A DNA stretch of 40,458 bases, taken from positions 1 through 40,458 of the forward strand of contig JAKARW010000013.1 in NCBI GenBank assembly GCA_021819125.1, read 5' to 3'. The position numbers and the translations under genes were made by a program. Below, one piece after another: positions 26,113 to 36,559 of the stretch (position 1 is its first letter; each line of letters starts with the position of its first letter). The notes under the pieces are model-generated. The model was not told where the DNA came from. It did no database searches and saw nothing but the letters and a program-made list of their open reading frames with translations. The DNA is from Pseudomonadota bacterium (GTDB lineage: Bacteria; Pseudomonadota; Gammaproteobacteria; Acidiferrobacterales; Acidiferrobacteraceae).

Positions 26113-26715
26113 ATGACCACGCCAGCACATGAGGCCATCCTCGATTATGTCCAAAACATTTTGGGCGACGCGCTCGTTTCTGTGAAAAGCGAGCACGGTG
26201 AGCTTACGCTCGAGCTCTCGCGCGACAAGTGGCGGTCCTGCAGCTACACCCTGCGCGATGATCCGCGGCTTGGCTTTGAGCAGCTTATCGACCTTTGCGG
26301 CGTGGATTATCTGACTTATGGGGAACAGGAGCGGCGCGCGCCGCGATTTGCGGTGGTGGCGCACCTATTGTCGCTACGTCACAACCGTCGTGTGCGGTTG
26401 CGGACGTTTTTGGATGATGAGGCCCCGGTCGTGGCGTCCTTGACCGAGGTCTGGAATTCCGCCGAGTGGTATGAGCGCGAGGCCTTCGACCTGTTTGGTT
26501 TTATTTTCGAGGGCCATAAGGATTTGCGGCGTCTCCTGACCGACTATGGTTTCGTGGGTCATCCGTTTCGCAAAGATTTTCCGATCTCCGGACGGGTCGA
26601 GATGCGCTACGATCCCGACAAACGGCGCGTGGTCTATGAACCTGTCAGTATAGAGCCGCGCGTGCTTGTGCCGCGCGTTATCCGCGAGGAGGGCTACGGT
26701 GGCAGAGATTCGTAA
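26113..26715 (+). CDS. nuoC: NADH-quinone oxidoreductase subunit C
   Basis: Peripheral 30-kDa-type subunit of complex I, 200 residues. The family signature is visible as [13 protein letters not shown], then [20 protein letters not shown] with the E-R-E-x-x-D-x-x-G pattern, and [20 protein letters not shown]. It is separate from nuoD (not fused as in E. coli), and its end overlaps nuoD by 17 nt. ATG at 26113. Confidence 0.96.
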   Translation: MTTPAHEAILDYVQNILGDALVSVKSEHGELTLELSRDKWRSCSYTLRDDPRLGFEQLIDLCGVDYLTYGEQERRAPRFAVVAHLLSLRHNRRVRLRTFLDDEAPVVASLTEVWNSAEWYEREAFDLFGFIFEGHKDLRRLLTDYGFVGHPFRKDFPISGRVEMRYDPDKRRVVYEPVSIEPRVLVPRVIREEGYGGRDS

Positions 26716-27952
26716 TTACACGATGAATTTCGGGCCCCAGCATCCGGCGGCTCATGGCGTGTTGCGCCTGGTCCTGGAACTCGACGGCGAGGTCATAGAG
26801 CGCGCCGACCCGCATATCGGGCTTTTGCATCGCGCCACCGAGAAGCTGGCCGAGACCAAGCCCTACAACCAGTCGATCCCTTATATGGATCGGCTCGACT
26901 ATGTGTCGATGATGGTCAACGAGCACGCCTACGTCATGGCGCTCGAGAAGTTGCTTAAGGTCGAGGTGCCGGTCCGCGCGCAATATATCCGGGTGATGTT
27001 CGATGAGATCACGCGTATTCTGAACCATCTGCTGTGGCTTGGCGCGCATGCGCTCGACATCGGCGCCATGACGGTCTTCCTGTACGCCTTCCGGGAACGC
27101 GAGGACCTGATGGATGTGTATGAGGCGGTGTCCGGGGCGCGCATGCATGCGGCCTATTACCGGGTAGGCGGGGTGTATCGCGATCTGCCAGACAGCATGC
27201 CGCGCTATAGCGTATCGCGCTGGCACGACGAGCAGGATGTGGCGCGCATGAACGGCAATCGCGGCGGGAGCCTGCTCGATTTCCTGGCCGATTTCTGTAC
27301 GCGATTCCCGGGCTACATCGACGACTACGAGACCTTGCTTACCGATAATCGCATCTGGAAGCAGAGGACCGTCGGCATCGGTGTCGTAAGCGCAGAACGC
27401 GCCTTGCAGCTTGGATTTTCCGGGCCGATGCTGCGAGGTTCGGGCGTGGAGTGGGATCTGCGCAAAAAGCAGCCCTACGAGGTATACGACCGGCTCGATT
27501 TCGATATACCGGTGGGGGTTAACGGGGACTGCTACGATCGCTACCTCGTGCGCGTCGAGGAGATGCGCCAGTCCACTCGCATCGTGGCGCAATGCATCGA
27601 TTGGCTGCGCGCCAATCCAGGGCCTGTGATCGCGGCGGGCCATAAGGTCGTGCCGCCTGCGCGCGCGGAGATGAAGGCCGACATGGAGGCCTTGATCCAC
27701 CACTTCAAGCTCTTTACCGAGGGCTATTCGGTCGCCGCCGGCGAGGCCTATGCGGCAGTCGAGCACCCCAAGGGGGAGTTTGGTATTTATCTCATATCCG
27801 ATGGCGCCAATAAGCCGTTTCGTTTGAAGATCCGAGCCCCCGGTTTTGCCCATCTGGCGGCGCTCGACGAAATGACTCGCGGACACATGATAGCCGACGT
27901 GGTGGCCATCATCGGCACCCAGGACATCGTTTTCGGCGAGATCGACAGGTGA
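26699..27952 (+). CDS. nuoD: NADH-quinone oxidoreductase subunit D
   Basis: 49-kDa-type subunit that forms the quinone site with NuoB. The 417-residue product has [20 protein letters not shown] with the His near the quinone head, [39 protein letters not shown] and the C-terminal [14 protein letters not shown]. The GTG at 26699 follows GAGGAGG within the nuoC end. Its stop overlaps the alternative GTG start of nuoE. Confidence 0.97.
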   Translation: MAEIRNYTMNFGPQHPAAHGVLRLVLELDGEVIERADPHIGLLHRATEKLAETKPYNQSIPYMDRLDYVSMMVNEHAYVMALEKLLKVEVPVRAQYIRVMFDEITRILNHLLWLGAHALDIGAMTVFLYAFREREDLMDVYEAVSGARMHAAYYRVGGVYRDLPDSMPRYSVSRWHDEQDVARMNGNRGGSLLDFLADFCTRFPGYIDDYETLLTDNRIWKQRTVGIGVVSAERALQLGFSGPMLRGSGVEWDLRKKQPYEVYDRLDFDIPVGVNGDCYDRYLVRVEEMRQSTRIVAQCIDWLRANPGPVIAAGHKVVPPARAEMKADMEALIHHFKLFTEGYSVAAGEAYAAVEHPKGEFGIYLISDGANKPFRLKIRAPGFAHLAALDEMTRGHMIADVVAIIGTQDIVFGEIDR

Positions 27953-27954
27953 GC

Positions 27955-28425
27955 ATGCTGACGAAGGAGTCTCTCGAGAAGATCGACCGGGAGATCGCCA
28001 AGTATCCGCCGGAGATGAAGCAGTCGGCGGTGATGGGAGCGCTGCACATCGCCCAGGATGAGCACGGGTGGCTTAGCGTCTCGCTCATGGATTACATTGC
28101 AGAACGGCTCGGGATGCGGCCCATCCAGGTCTACGAGGTGGCGAGCTTCTACTCGATGTACGATCTGCAGCCGGTCGGGCGCCATAAGATATCGGTGTGC
28201 ACCAATATCTCGTGCTTGTTGCGTGGCAGCGACGAGATCGTGGCGCATCTCAAGAAGCGGCTTGGCATTGGGTTCGGGGAAACGACGCCTGACGGGCGCT
28301 TTACTTTGAAGGAAGTGGAGTGTCTTGCGGCATGCGGCGGCGCGCCCATGTTTCAGGTCGACCGGACCTACTACGAGAACCTGACACCCGACCGGGTTGA
28401 CGAAATCCTGTCGGGCCTGGAGTGA
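27955..28425 (+). CDS. nuoE: NADH-quinone oxidoreductase subunit E
   Basis: 24-kDa-type subunit that binds the [2Fe-2S] cluster N1a. The 156-residue product starts [18 protein letters not shown] and has the thioredoxin-like domain with the four Cys ligands in CTNISC (CX4C) and CLAACGGAP (CX3C). The ATG at 27955 is preferred from the family N terminus; a GTG at 27949 overlapping the nuoD stop is also possible and would add two residues. Confidence 0.96.
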   Translation: MLTKESLEKIDREIAKYPPEMKQSAVMGALHIAQDEHGWLSVSLMDYIAERLGMRPIQVYEVASFYSMYDLQPVGRHKISVCTNISCLLRGSDEIVAHLKKRLGIGFGETTPDGRFTLKEVECLAACGGAPMFQVDRTYYENLTPDRVDEILSGLE

Positions 28426-28427
28426 TC

Positions 28428-29705
28428 ATGGCAAACGAGATTTGTTTTCATACCCGGCATCGCGACCGCTCGTGGGCCCTCGACGTCTACGAAGGCGACG
28501 GCGGCTATCAGGCGTGGCGACGCATCCTAAGCGAGAAGACCCCGCCCGATGAGATCATCACCGAGGTCAAGAAATCGGTCTTGCGGGGACGTGGCGGCGC
28601 GGGATTCCCGACCGGTCTTAAATGGAGTTTCATGCCAAGGAACGTGCCGGGCCAGAAGTACATCATCTGCAACTCCGATGAAGGAGAGCCCGGGACCTTC
28701 AAGGATCGCGATATTCTGCGTTATAACCCGCACGCCGTGATCGAGGGTATGGCCATCGCCGGCTACACCATAGGGGCGACGGTGGGTTACAACTACATTC
28801 GCGGGGAGTTTCACGAACCCATCGCGCGTTTCGAGGAGGCGCTCGCCGAGGCCCGGCAGGCGGGCTATCTGGGGAAAGACATTCTCGGCTCCGGCGTCGA
28901 CTTCGAGGTGCACACTCACAGGGGGGGCGGGGCTTATATCTGCGGAGAGGAGACCGCGCTCCTCGAGTCTTTGGAGGGCAGGAAGGGTCAGCCGCGGTTC
29001 AAGCCGCCGTTTCCGGCAAGCTACGGTCTGTATGGACGGCCGACGACGATCAACAACACCGAGACCCTGGCCTCGATCCCATCCATCATGCGCCATGGGG
29101 GCCTCTGGTTTCTTGGGATAGGCAAGCCCAACAATGGCGGGTCGAAGATCTTTTCGGTATCGGGGCACGTCAATCGGCCGGGTAACTACGAGGTGCCGCT
29201 TGGTACGCCGTTTGCGCAGCTGCTCGAGATGGCCGGCGGCATCTGGCGCGGCCGCAAGTTGAAGGCCGTGATCCCCGGCGGGTCGTCGGTCCCGGTGGTG
29301 CGCGGCGAGACCATGATGGATCTCACCATGGATTATGATTCCCTGCACAAGGCCGGCAGCATGCTTGGCGCGGGGTCTGTGATCGTCATGGACGACTCCA
29401 CATGCATGGTGCGTGCGCTCGCGCGCATCTCGCATTTCTACTACGAGGAGTCGTGCGGGCAGTGTACCCCTTGCCGGGAAGGGACCGGGTGGCTTGCGCG
29501 CGTGCTGCATCGCATAGAACATGGCGACGGGCGCATGGAGGACCTCGATATGCTGACGGATATGGCGAAGAACATCGAGGGGCGGACGATCTGCGCCTTG
29601 GGTGACGCGGCGGCGCTTCCGGTCTTGAGTTTCCTGAAGAATTTCCGGGACGAGTTCGAGCACCATGTCCTTCACCACAGCTGCCCGTTGACGGCCGCGG
29701 CTTAA
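28428..29705 (+). CDS. nuoF: NADH-quinone oxidoreductase subunit F (NADH- and FMN-binding)
   Basis: 51-kDa-type subunit: takes electrons from NADH through FMN to cluster N3. The 425-residue product has the NADH/FMN motifs [15 protein letters not shown] and [30 protein letters not shown], and the cluster motif [12 protein letters not shown] with the fourth Cys in [12 protein letters not shown]. The ATG at 28428 has GGAG 6 nt upstream; a GTG two codons earlier overlaps the nuoE stop and is an alternative. Confidence 0.97.
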   Translation: MANEICFHTRHRDRSWALDVYEGDGGYQAWRRILSEKTPPDEIITEVKKSVLRGRGGAGFPTGLKWSFMPRNVPGQKYIICNSDEGEPGTFKDRDILRYNPHAVIEGMAIAGYTIGATVGYNYIRGEFHEPIARFEEALAEARQAGYLGKDILGSGVDFEVHTHRGGGAYICGEETALLESLEGRKGQPRFKPPFPASYGLYGRPTTINNTETLASIPSIMRHGGLWFLGIGKPNNGGSKIFSVSGHVNRPGNYEVPLGTPFAQLLEMAGGIWRGRKLKAVIPGGSSVPVVRGETMMDLTMDYDSLHKAGSMLGAGSVIVMDDSTCMVRALARISHFYYEESCGQCTPCREGTGWLARVLHRIEHGDGRMEDLDMLTDMAKNIEGRTICALGDAAALPVLSFLKNFRDEFEHHVLHHSCPLTAAA

Positions 29706-29721
29706 AGGTCTGGGGGAGGCG

Positions 29722-32073
29722 ATGCTCCATATCGAAATCGATGGCAAGCAACTTGCGGTGGAAGAAGGCGCCATGATCATCGAGGCGGCCGACGCGGCGG
29801 GCATCTACATACCCCGTTTTTGCTACCACAAGAAGCTGTCGGTAGCCGCCAATTGTCGCATGTGCTTGGTCGATGTCGAGCGCATGGCAAAGCCGGTCCC
29901 GGCGTGCGCCACGCCCGTGACCGAGGGCATGAAGGTGGCGACGCGCTCGGAGAAGACCCGCACCGCGCAAAAGGGGGTCATGGAGTTTCTGCTCATCAAT
30001 CACCCCTTGGATTGCCCGATCTGCGATCAGGGCGGGGAGTGTGACCTGCAGGATCTGGCAGTGGGCTACGGGCGGGATGTGTCGCGCTTTAGCGAGGCCA
30101 AGCGCATCATCAAGGATCAGGACATAGGTCCGTTGATCGCCACCGAGATGACGCGCTGCATTCATTGCACCCGTTGCGTACGTTTCGGTCAGGAGATCGG
30201 TGGCATCATGGAGCTTGGCGCGACCGGTCGCGGCGAGCATATGCGCATAGGGACCTACGTCGAGGCGAGTGTCGATTCAGAGCTGTCCGGGAACATGATC
30301 GACTTATGTCCGGTGGGCGCCTTGACCTCAAAGCCGTTCCGCTATTCGGCGCGCTCCTGGGAGCTTGTCGCCAAATCTTCGGTGAGCCCTCATGATTGCG
30401 TCGGCGCCAATCTCCTCGTGGAGACGCGCCGCAACCAGGTGATGCGCGTCCTGCCGCAAGAAAACGAGGCCGTGAACGAGACCTGGATATCGGACCGGGA
30501 TCGTTTCAGCTACACGGCGTTGGATAAAAGCGCCCGCCTTACGGTTCCGCTCCTGCGCGTCGATGGGCAATGGCGCGAGACCGATTGGGATGTCGCCCTC
30601 GAGGCCGCGGCGGCCGGATTGCGCGAGGTCGTGGCCGCAAACGGGGCGGCGGCGCTCGCGGCGCTTGCGTCCCCCCAGGCGACGGTCGAGGAAGGCTATC
30701 TATTGGCGCGTCTCATGCGCGGGCTTGGCTCGGACAATGTCGATCACAGGCTACGCGAGAGCGATGTGCGGGATGATGACATCGCCCCCGTTTATCCCGC
30801 CCTCGGGATCGAGATCGCCGAACTCGAGCGCGTCGATGCGGTCGTGCTGGTGGGCAGCAATATCCGCAAGGATCAGCCGCTATTGGCCCATAGGCTGCGT
30901 AAGGCGTTTCTCGACGGCGCCCGCATCGCGGTCATCAATCCCATGGACTTCGCCTTTACCTTCGATCCGGCGGCGAAGACCATAGTGGCCCCCAGTGGCC
31001 TTCCGGAGGCCCTGGGACGATTGGTCGTCGCGGCCTCGGCATGCACCGGATCTCCGATGCCGCCGGACGTGGCGGCCTGGACCGAGGGCCTTGAGGTCTT
31101 TGGGGCCGAGCGTAAAACGGCGGAATGGCTGTGTGTGGCCGAACGCCCGCTGATTCTTCTTGGCACGCTCGCTGCCTGTCATCCAGAGGCCGCGGTGCTG
31201 CGATCGCTGGCCGCGGCCCTGGGCGATATCACGGGCGCACCGGTGGGCTTTCTGCCGCCCGGCAACTCCGCGGGCCTGTGGCTTGCAGGCGTGGTGCCGC
31301 AGCGCGCCGCGCTCGGTGTCCGTCGGCCGGTCCCCGGACGTCCGGCATCGGCGATGTGGGATGGTAGCCAAAAGGGCTTCCTGCTGGTCGATGCCGAGCC
31401 CGTGACCGACGGCGCTGACGGCGGCCGCGCGCGCGCGGCCTTGCAGGCGGCGCGTTTCGTGGTGGCGCTGTCGGCGTTTCGCTCCGAGGCGCTCGATTAT
31501 GCCCATGTCCTGTTGCCGATGGCGCCGTTCACCGAGACCGATGGCTCGTTTGTCAATGCCGCAGGGTACTGGCAGGCCTTCGAGGCGGCGGTGGCGCCGC
31601 GTGGCGACGCCCGTCCGGGCTGGAAGATCCTGCGTGTGCTGGCTGAGAAGTGCGGTGTGCCCGATCTGGCCTTCGATTCGAGCGCAGCGGTGCGTGCGGC
31701 GATCGGCGACTTGCGCGCGGCCGTGTCGCGCCATGAGCCCATGGTATTAAAAGGCCGCGCTGTGCGCGCGCCGGGGTTTGAGCGTATCGCCGAGGTCGGT
31801 CTTTACGACTCAGACAGCATCGTGCGGCACTGTGAGGTTTTGCATAAGACCGCCGACCGGGGGTCGCCGATCCTCGGCGTCAATGAAGGCGAGGCCTTGC
31901 GCCTGGGGCTTGCCGGCGGCATCGGCGTGCGCGTGACGATGGGCGAGGCGCAGGCGGTGCTCGAGGTGGTGATCGACCATCGCGTTCCCGATGGCGCCGC
32001 CTACATCCCCGCGGCCCTTAAGGCGACGGCCCTGTTGCCGTGGTCTGGGCCGATGCGCGTGAGCCCGCTGTGA
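29722..32073 (+). CDS. nuoG: NADH-quinone oxidoreductase subunit G
   Basis: 75-kDa-type subunit that carries several iron-sulfur clusters. The 783-residue product begins with a [2Fe-2S] ferredoxin domain ([19 protein letters not shown], then PACATPV), the His-Cys cluster motif [18 protein letters not shown] and the [4Fe-4S] ligands in [17 protein letters not shown] molybdopterin-oxidoreductase-like domain follows from about 220. The N7 motif found in E. coli and Thermus (CxxCxxxC) is absent: only one Cys ([11 protein letters not shown]) is left there, as in many proteobacteria. The C-terminal half is Ala-rich and divergent, normal for NuoG. Its stop overlaps the nuoH start in TGATG. Confidence 0.95.
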   Translation: MLHIEIDGKQLAVEEGAMIIEAADAAGIYIPRFCYHKKLSVAANCRMCLVDVERMAKPVPACATPVTEGMKVATRSEKTRTAQKGVMEFLLINHPLDCPICDQGGECDLQDLAVGYGRDVSRFSEAKRIIKDQDIGPLIATEMTRCIHCTRCVRFGQEIGGIMELGATGRGEHMRIGTYVEASVDSELSGNMIDLCPVGALTSKPFRYSARSWELVAKSSVSPHDCVGANLLVETRRNQVMRVLPQENEAVNETWISDRDRFSYTALDKSARLTVPLLRVDGQWRETDWDVALEAAAAGLREVVAANGAAALAALASPQATVEEGYLLARLMRGLGSDNVDHRLRESDVRDDDIAPVYPALGIEIAELERVDAVVLVGSNIRKDQPLLAHRLRKAFLDGARIAVINPMDFAFTFDPAAKTIVAPSGLPEALGRLVVAASACTGSPMPPDVAAWTEGLEVFGAERKTAEWLCVAERPLILLGTLAACHPEAAVLRSLAAALGDITGAPVGFLPPGNSAGLWLAGVVPQRAALGVRRPVPGRPASAMWDGSQKGFLLVDAEPVTDGADGGRARAALQAARFVVALSAFRSEALDYAHVLLPMAPFTETDGSFVNAAGYWQAFEAAVAPRGDARPGWKILRVLAEKCGVPDLAFDSSAAVRAAIGDLRAAVSRHEPMVLKGRAVRAPGFERIAEVGLYDSDSIVRHCEVLHKTADRGSPILGVNEGEALRLGLAGGIGVRVTMGEAQAVLEVVIDHRVPDGAAYIPAALKATALLPWSGPMRVSPL

Positions 32074-33119
32074 TGGGGGGGCTTACGGCGCTCTGGGGCG
32101 GTATGCCCGCGTGGTCCCAGGTGTTGCTGTGGGATCTCGCGAAGATCGTGGCGATCGTGGTCCCGCTTTTGCTGAGTGTCGCCTATCTGACCTTCGTGGA
32201 ACGTAAGGTCATAGGTTATATGCAGGTCCGCATAGGGCCCAACCGCGTGGGTCCGCGCGGCTGGCTGCAGCCGATCGCAGACGGCTTAAAGCTCCTGTTA
32301 AAGGAGATCATCGTACCCTCGGGGGCCAACAAGGGCCTGTTTATCGTGGCGCCGGTGTTGGCGCTGATGCCGGCGCTCGTGGCGTGGGCGGTGGTGCCGT
32401 TTACGAGCACCCTCGTGCTCGCCAATATCAATGCCGGGCTGCTTTTCGTGCTCGCGGTCACATCCATGGGGGTTTATGGCGTGGTGATCGCCGGCTGGGC
32501 CTCGAACTCCAAGTATGCCTTTCTCGGCAGCCTGCGTTCGGCCGCCCAGATCGTAGCCTACGAGATCGCCATGGGGTTTGCGCTCGTGGGGGTGCTCATG
32601 GCCGCCGGCACCCTGAATCTGCGTAAGATCGCCCTGGAACAGGCCGGAGGCTTCTGGCACTGGCTGTTTCTGCCACTCTTCCCGCTGTTTCTCGTCTATT
32701 TCATAGCCGGTGTCGCCGAGACCAACCGCGCCCCGTTCGATGTCGCCGAGGGTGAGTCCGAGATCGTGGCCGGGTTTCATGTCGAATATTCAGGGATGAC
32801 GTTCGCGCTCTTTTTCCTAGCCGAATATGCGAATATGATCCTGGTGTCGGCGTTGACCGCAGTCTTGTTCCTGGGCGGCTGGCTTCCGCCCTTCGACTTC
32901 GCGCCCTTTACCTTTGTACCGCCGCTTGGCTGGTTTCTGTTGAAGGTCTGCGCGATCCTTTTTTTGTACCTGTGGTTGCGCGCGACTTTCCCGCGTTATC
33001 GCTATGACCAGATCATGCGTCTCGGATGGAAGGTACTGATTCCGGTGACACTGGTGTGGATCGGGGTCATGGGGTTTGTGATGTTTTTTACGCCGTGGGC
33101 TTTCGTGTTTTACCGCTGA
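32073..33119 (+). CDS. nuoH: NADH-quinone oxidoreductase subunit H
   Basis: Membrane subunit at the junction of the two arms; forms the quinone entry chamber. The 348-residue product has about eight membrane helices, the motif [14 protein letters not shown] after the first helix, [19 protein letters not shown] and the charged loop [15 protein letters not shown] that is part of the coupling path. The ATG at 32073 overlaps the nuoG stop by 1 nt; a GTG one codon upstream is possible. Confidence 0.97.
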   Translation: MGGLTALWGGMPAWSQVLLWDLAKIVAIVVPLLLSVAYLTFVERKVIGYMQVRIGPNRVGPRGWLQPIADGLKLLLKEIIVPSGANKGLFIVAPVLALMPALVAWAVVPFTSTLVLANINAGLLFVLAVTSMGVYGVVIAGWASNSKYAFLGSLRSAAQIVAYEIAMGFALVGVLMAAGTLNLRKIALEQAGGFWHWLFLPLFPLFLVYFIAGVAETNRAPFDVAEGESEIVAGFHVEYSGMTFALFFLAEYANMILVSALTAVLFLGGWLPPFDFAPFTFVPPLGWFLLKVCAILFLYLWLRATFPRYRYDQIMRLGWKVLIPVTLVWIGVMGFVMFFTPWAFVFYR

Positions 33120-33129
33120 TGGGGTCCCG

Positions 33130-33618
33130 ATGAAGGCGATACGCAAGTACCTGTACAGCTTTCTGCTCGTTGAGTTGCTGCAAGGTCTTCTTTTGACCGG
33201 CAAGCACTTTTTCGCGCGCAAGATCACGGTACAGTATCCCGATGAGCGCACCCCCCAGTCGCCGCGGTTCCGGGGACTTCACGCCTTGCGGCGCTACCCG
33301 AACGGGGAGGAGCGCTGTATCGCCTGCAAGTTGTGCGAGGCGGTGTGCCCGGCGCTTGCCATTACCATCGAGTCCGAGCAGCGCGCCGACGGCACGCGGC
33401 GCACGACGCGCTATGACATCGATCTCACCAAGTGCATATTCTGCGGGTTCTGCGAGGAATCGTGCCCGGTGGACTCGATCGTGGAGACGCGGGTGTTTGA
33501 TTATCACGGCGAGAAGCGCGGCGATTTGCTGTATACAAAGTCGATGTTGCTCGCGATCGGCGACAAGTACGAAAAAGAGATCGCGGCCGATCGCGCCGCT
33601 GATGCGCGATATCGTTAA
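33130..33618 (+). CDS. nuoI: NADH-quinone oxidoreductase subunit I
   Basis: 23-kDa-type ferredoxin subunit that holds clusters N6a and N6b. The 162-residue product has an amphipathic N-terminal helix and two complete [4Fe-4S] motifs, [12 protein letters not shown] and [15 protein letters not shown] at 33130 lies 10 nt after nuoH. Length is normal. Confidence 0.97.
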   Translation: MKAIRKYLYSFLLVELLQGLLLTGKHFFARKITVQYPDERTPQSPRFRGLHALRRYPNGEERCIACKLCEAVCPALAITIESEQRADGTRRTTRYDIDLTKCIFCGFCEESCPVDSIVETRVFDYHGEKRGDLLYTKSMLLAIGDKYEKEIAADRAADARYR

Positions 33619-33630
33619 GGGTCGGGGGCG

Positions 33631-34242
33631 ATGACGTTCGAAAGCGCGGTCTTCTATTTTTTTTCAGCGATACTGCTCGGGTCGGCGGCGATGGTCGTCA
33701 CCATCAGGAATTCCGTCAAGTCGGCGCTGTTTCTCGTGCTTGCGTTCGTAAGCGCGGCGTGCCTGTGGATGCTTTTGAGGGCCGAGTTTCTTGCCATCGT
33801 CCTGGTGCTTGTCTACGTCGGGGCGGTGATGGTGCTGTTTTTGTTTGTCGTCATGATGATCGACGTGAACATGGCGGTGTTGCGCCAAGGGTTTGGCGAG
33901 TACCTTCCGATCGGGGGTCTCGTGGCAGTGCTCATGGTGGTGGAGATCGCGCTTGCGGTCAGTCCCCGGCAGCTCGGTCCGACACGGATCGCCGCGTCTT
34001 TGGTCCATGCGCCGCCGCTGCATATGAGCAATACGCGCGCGCTCGGTGTGCTCCTCTACACCACCTATGTCTATCCCTTCGAGATCGCCGCGGTGATCCT
34101 GCTGGTCGCGATCATCGCTGCGATCGCGCTTACCATGCGCAGAAGGCCCGATACCAAATACCAAGATCCGGCGCGGCAAGTCGAGGTGCGGGCACGCGAC
34201 CGCGTGCGGCTTGTCAAGATGCCGACAGAGCCCAAGGCATGA
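33631..34242 (+). CDS. nuoJ: NADH-quinone oxidoreductase subunit J
   Basis: Membrane subunit with five helices, 203 residues. The family segment is visible as [20 protein letters not shown], then [20 protein letters not shown] with the broken third helix important for coupling. The C-terminal cytoplasmic tail is rich in Arg and Lys. ATG at 33631 follows nuoI by 12 nt. Confidence 0.95.
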   Translation: MTFESAVFYFFSAILLGSAAMVVTIRNSVKSALFLVLAFVSAACLWMLLRAEFLAIVLVLVYVGAVMVLFLFVVMMIDVNMAVLRQGFGEYLPIGGLVAVLMVVEIALAVSPRQLGPTRIAASLVHAPPLHMSNTRALGVLLYTTYVYPFEIAAVILLVAIIAAIALTMRRRPDTKYQDPARQVEVRARDRVRLVKMPTEPKA

Positions 34243-34276
34243 CGCCGAACATTCTTATAAGTGGGGGGATAGGTCC

Positions 34277-34582
34277 GTGGTTTCACTGTCGCAGTATCTG
34301 ATCCTGGCGGCCGCGCTTTTTGCCATTGGCGTGGTCGGCGTATTCCTCAATCGCAAAAACCTCGTCGTGCTGCTGATGGCCATCGAGCTCATCTTGCTTG
34401 CCGTGAACCTGAATTTCGTGGCTTTCTCGCACTTCCTTTGGGGGATGTCGGGGCAGGTCTTCGTGTTTTTCATTCTGACGGTTGCCGCCGCCGAATCGGC
34501 GATCGGGCTTGCCATCCTCATCGTCTTGTTTCGCAATCGTCGCACGATCAATGTCGACGATTTCGACACCCTGAAGGGTTAG
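34277..34582 (+). CDS. nuoK: NADH-quinone oxidoreductase subunit K
   Basis: Small three-helix membrane subunit, 101 residues as usual. It shows [40 protein letters not shown] with the conserved membrane Glu, [17 protein letters not shown] with the second Glu, and [13 protein letters not shown] at the end. The GTG at 34277 matches the family start; the frame is open upstream over the nuoJ end. Confidence 0.96.
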   Translation: MVSLSQYLILAAALFAIGVVGVFLNRKNLVVLLMAIELILLAVNLNFVAFSHFLWGMSGQVFVFFILTVAAAESAIGLAILIVLFRNRRTINVDDFDTLKG

Positions 34583-34586
34583 CCAG

Positions 34587-36548
34587 GTGACCTCCGCGCT
34601 TGCGCTTTATACGGCGATCCCGCTTGTGTGTCTTGCGGGATCTCTCATCGCCGGGTTCTTCGGCCGGATATTGGGGACCGTCTGGACGCATCGCATCGTG
34701 ATCCTTGGGATCGCGATCGCGTTTGCCTTGTCCGCCGTTTACGCATTACCGCGCACGATGGCCGGCCACGATCTCGATGCCACTGTCTACCTATGGGGAC
34801 GCGCCGGCGGGCTGCCGCTTACGGTGGGCTTTTTGATCGATCCGCTCACCGCCCTTATGATGGTCGTGGTGACGTTTGTGTCGCTCATGGTGCACATATA
34901 CACGATAGGCTACATGCGCGGGGACCCTGGCTATCAGCGATTCTTCAGTTACATCGCGCTTTTTACCTTCGCCATGCTCATGCTCGTCATGGCCAACAAC
35001 TTTCTGCAGCTGTTCTTTGGCTGGGAAGGCGTGGGTCTCGTCTCGTATCTTTTGATCGGTTTCTGGTATACGCGCGAGTCGGCGATCTTTGCGAGCCTCA
35101 AGGCGTTTCTCGTCAATCGCCTGGGTGATTTCGGATTCATCCTCGGGATCGCGGCGATTTATACGGTCTTTCATAGTCTCGATTACGCTACGGTATTTGC
35201 CCATGTGGACGCCGCACGGCATGCGCGTCTGGCCATAATCGGCGGCACGTCCTGGCATATGCTCACTGTGATCTGCATCCTGTTGTTCATAGGCGCCATG
35301 GGTAAGTCGGCGCAGATGCCGTTGCATGTGTGGCTGCCGGACTCCATGGAGGGCCCGACGCCGATCTCGGCTTTGATCCATGCCGCGACCATGGTGACCG
35401 CCGGCATCTTCATGGTGGCGCGCATGTCGCCCTTGTTCGAGCAGTCGCCGGTGGCGCGCAGCGTGGTGCTGGTGGTGGGGGCGTCGACTGCGTTTTTCAT
35501 GGCGCTGCTTGGCATGGTGCAGACCGACATCAAGCGCGTGATCGCCTATTCGACGCTCTCGCAGCTCGGCTATATGACCGTGGCGCTCGGCGCCTCGGCC
35601 TACGCGGCGGCGATCTTCCACCTCGTCACGCACGCGTTTTTCAAGGCTTTGCTGTTTTTGGCGGCAGGCTCGGTCATCATAGCCTTGCACCACGAACAGG
35701 ACCTTCGGAAGATGGGCGGCCTGCGACGCTATATGCCGATCACATTCGCCGCCACCTGGGTGGGGTCTTTGGCGCTTGCGGGCATCCCGCCGTTTGCCGG
35801 TTTTTTCTCCAAGGACGCGATCATTGACGCGGTCTCCTACTCGACCCTGCCGGGCGCCGAGTATGCCTTCGCGGCTGTGCTCGCGGGTGTCTTCGTGACG
35901 GCGTTTTATACCTTTCGCATGCTGTTTTTGGCGTTCTACGGCGAGCCGCGCATGGACGCCCACACCCGTCACAATCTCCATGAATCCCCGTGGGTCGTGA
36001 CGCTGCCGCTCGTATTGCTGGCCATTCCGTCGGTGTTGGCCGGCATGGTGCTGATACGTCCGCTGCTCTTTGGCCATTTTTTCCGTGGCGCCCTTTACGT
36101 GCGGGCGGCCGACAACCCGCTTACGCGCATGGCGTCCCATTATCACGGCGTGCTCGCCTTCATCGGCACGGCGTTTGTCTCGGCGCCCCTTTATCTGGCG
36201 CTCGCCGGGATCGCCACCGCATGGTATCTCTATATCTACCGGCCGGAGCTGCCGGCGCGTATAACACACCATCTGCATGGCTTCTATACGGTATTGCGCG
36301 CGGGCTACGGATTTGACGCAGTCTATCTCGACGGCATCGCCGCCAGCGCGCGCGCGGCGGGACGCTTCCTGTGGCGTGTCGGTGATGTGCAGCTCATAGA
36401 CGGGGCGATCGTGAATGGCACCGCGCGGCTCGTGGGGCGGATCGCGGCGTGGGGCCGGCGCCTGCAGTCTGGCTACATCTATCATTATGCGTTTGCGATC
36501 ATCCTCGGGCTCTTCGTGCTCATGACATTTTTTCTCCACCGCGGATAA
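34587..36548 (+). CDS. nuoL: NADH-quinone oxidoreductase subunit L (antiporter-like)
   Basis: Distal proton-pumping subunit of complex I, related to Mrp antiporters. The 653-residue product has about 16 membrane helices, the core motifs FFGWEGVGLVSYLLIGFW with the conserved Glu and MPLHVWLPDSMEGPTPISA with the Lys just before in MGKSAQ, and the long lateral helix at the C terminus. The GTG at 34587 lies 4 nt after nuoK. Length is normal. Confidence 0.97.
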   Translation: MTSALALYTAIPLVCLAGSLIAGFFGRILGTVWTHRIVILGIAIAFALSAVYALPRTMAGHDLDATVYLWGRAGGLPLTVGFLIDPLTALMMVVVTFVSLMVHIYTIGYMRGDPGYQRFFSYIALFTFAMLMLVMANNFLQLFFGWEGVGLVSYLLIGFWYTRESAIFASLKAFLVNRLGDFGFILGIAAIYTVFHSLDYATVFAHVDAARHARLAIIGGTSWHMLTVICILLFIGAMGKSAQMPLHVWLPDSMEGPTPISALIHAATMVTAGIFMVARMSPLFEQSPVARSVVLVVGASTAFFMALLGMVQTDIKRVIAYSTLSQLGYMTVALGASAYAAAIFHLVTHAFFKALLFLAAGSVIIALHHEQDLRKMGGLRRYMPITFAATWVGSLALAGIPPFAGFFSKDAIIDAVSYSTLPGAEYAFAAVLAGVFVTAFYTFRMLFLAFYGEPRMDAHTRHNLHESPWVVTLPLVLLAIPSVLAGMVLIRPLLFGHFFRGALYVRAADNPLTRMASHYHGVLAFIGTAFVSAPLYLALAGIATAWYLYIYRPELPARITHHLHGFYTVLRAGYGFDAVYLDGIAASARAAGRFLWRVGDVQLIDGAIVNGTARLVGRIAAWGRRLQSGYIYHYAFAIILGLFVLMTFFLHRG

Positions 36549-36559
36549 GGGCTGCCCTC

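Noticed and set aside
26678-29804. Long antisense frames across nuoD and nuoF (each over 400 residues)
   Set aside because: Same third-position GC effect; both sense genes are complete with all motifs.
34791-36539. A 582-residue open frame antisense to nuoL
   Set aside because: Strongly charged, His/Arg-rich translation with no domain pattern; it is the codon-bias shadow of the complete nuoL gene.
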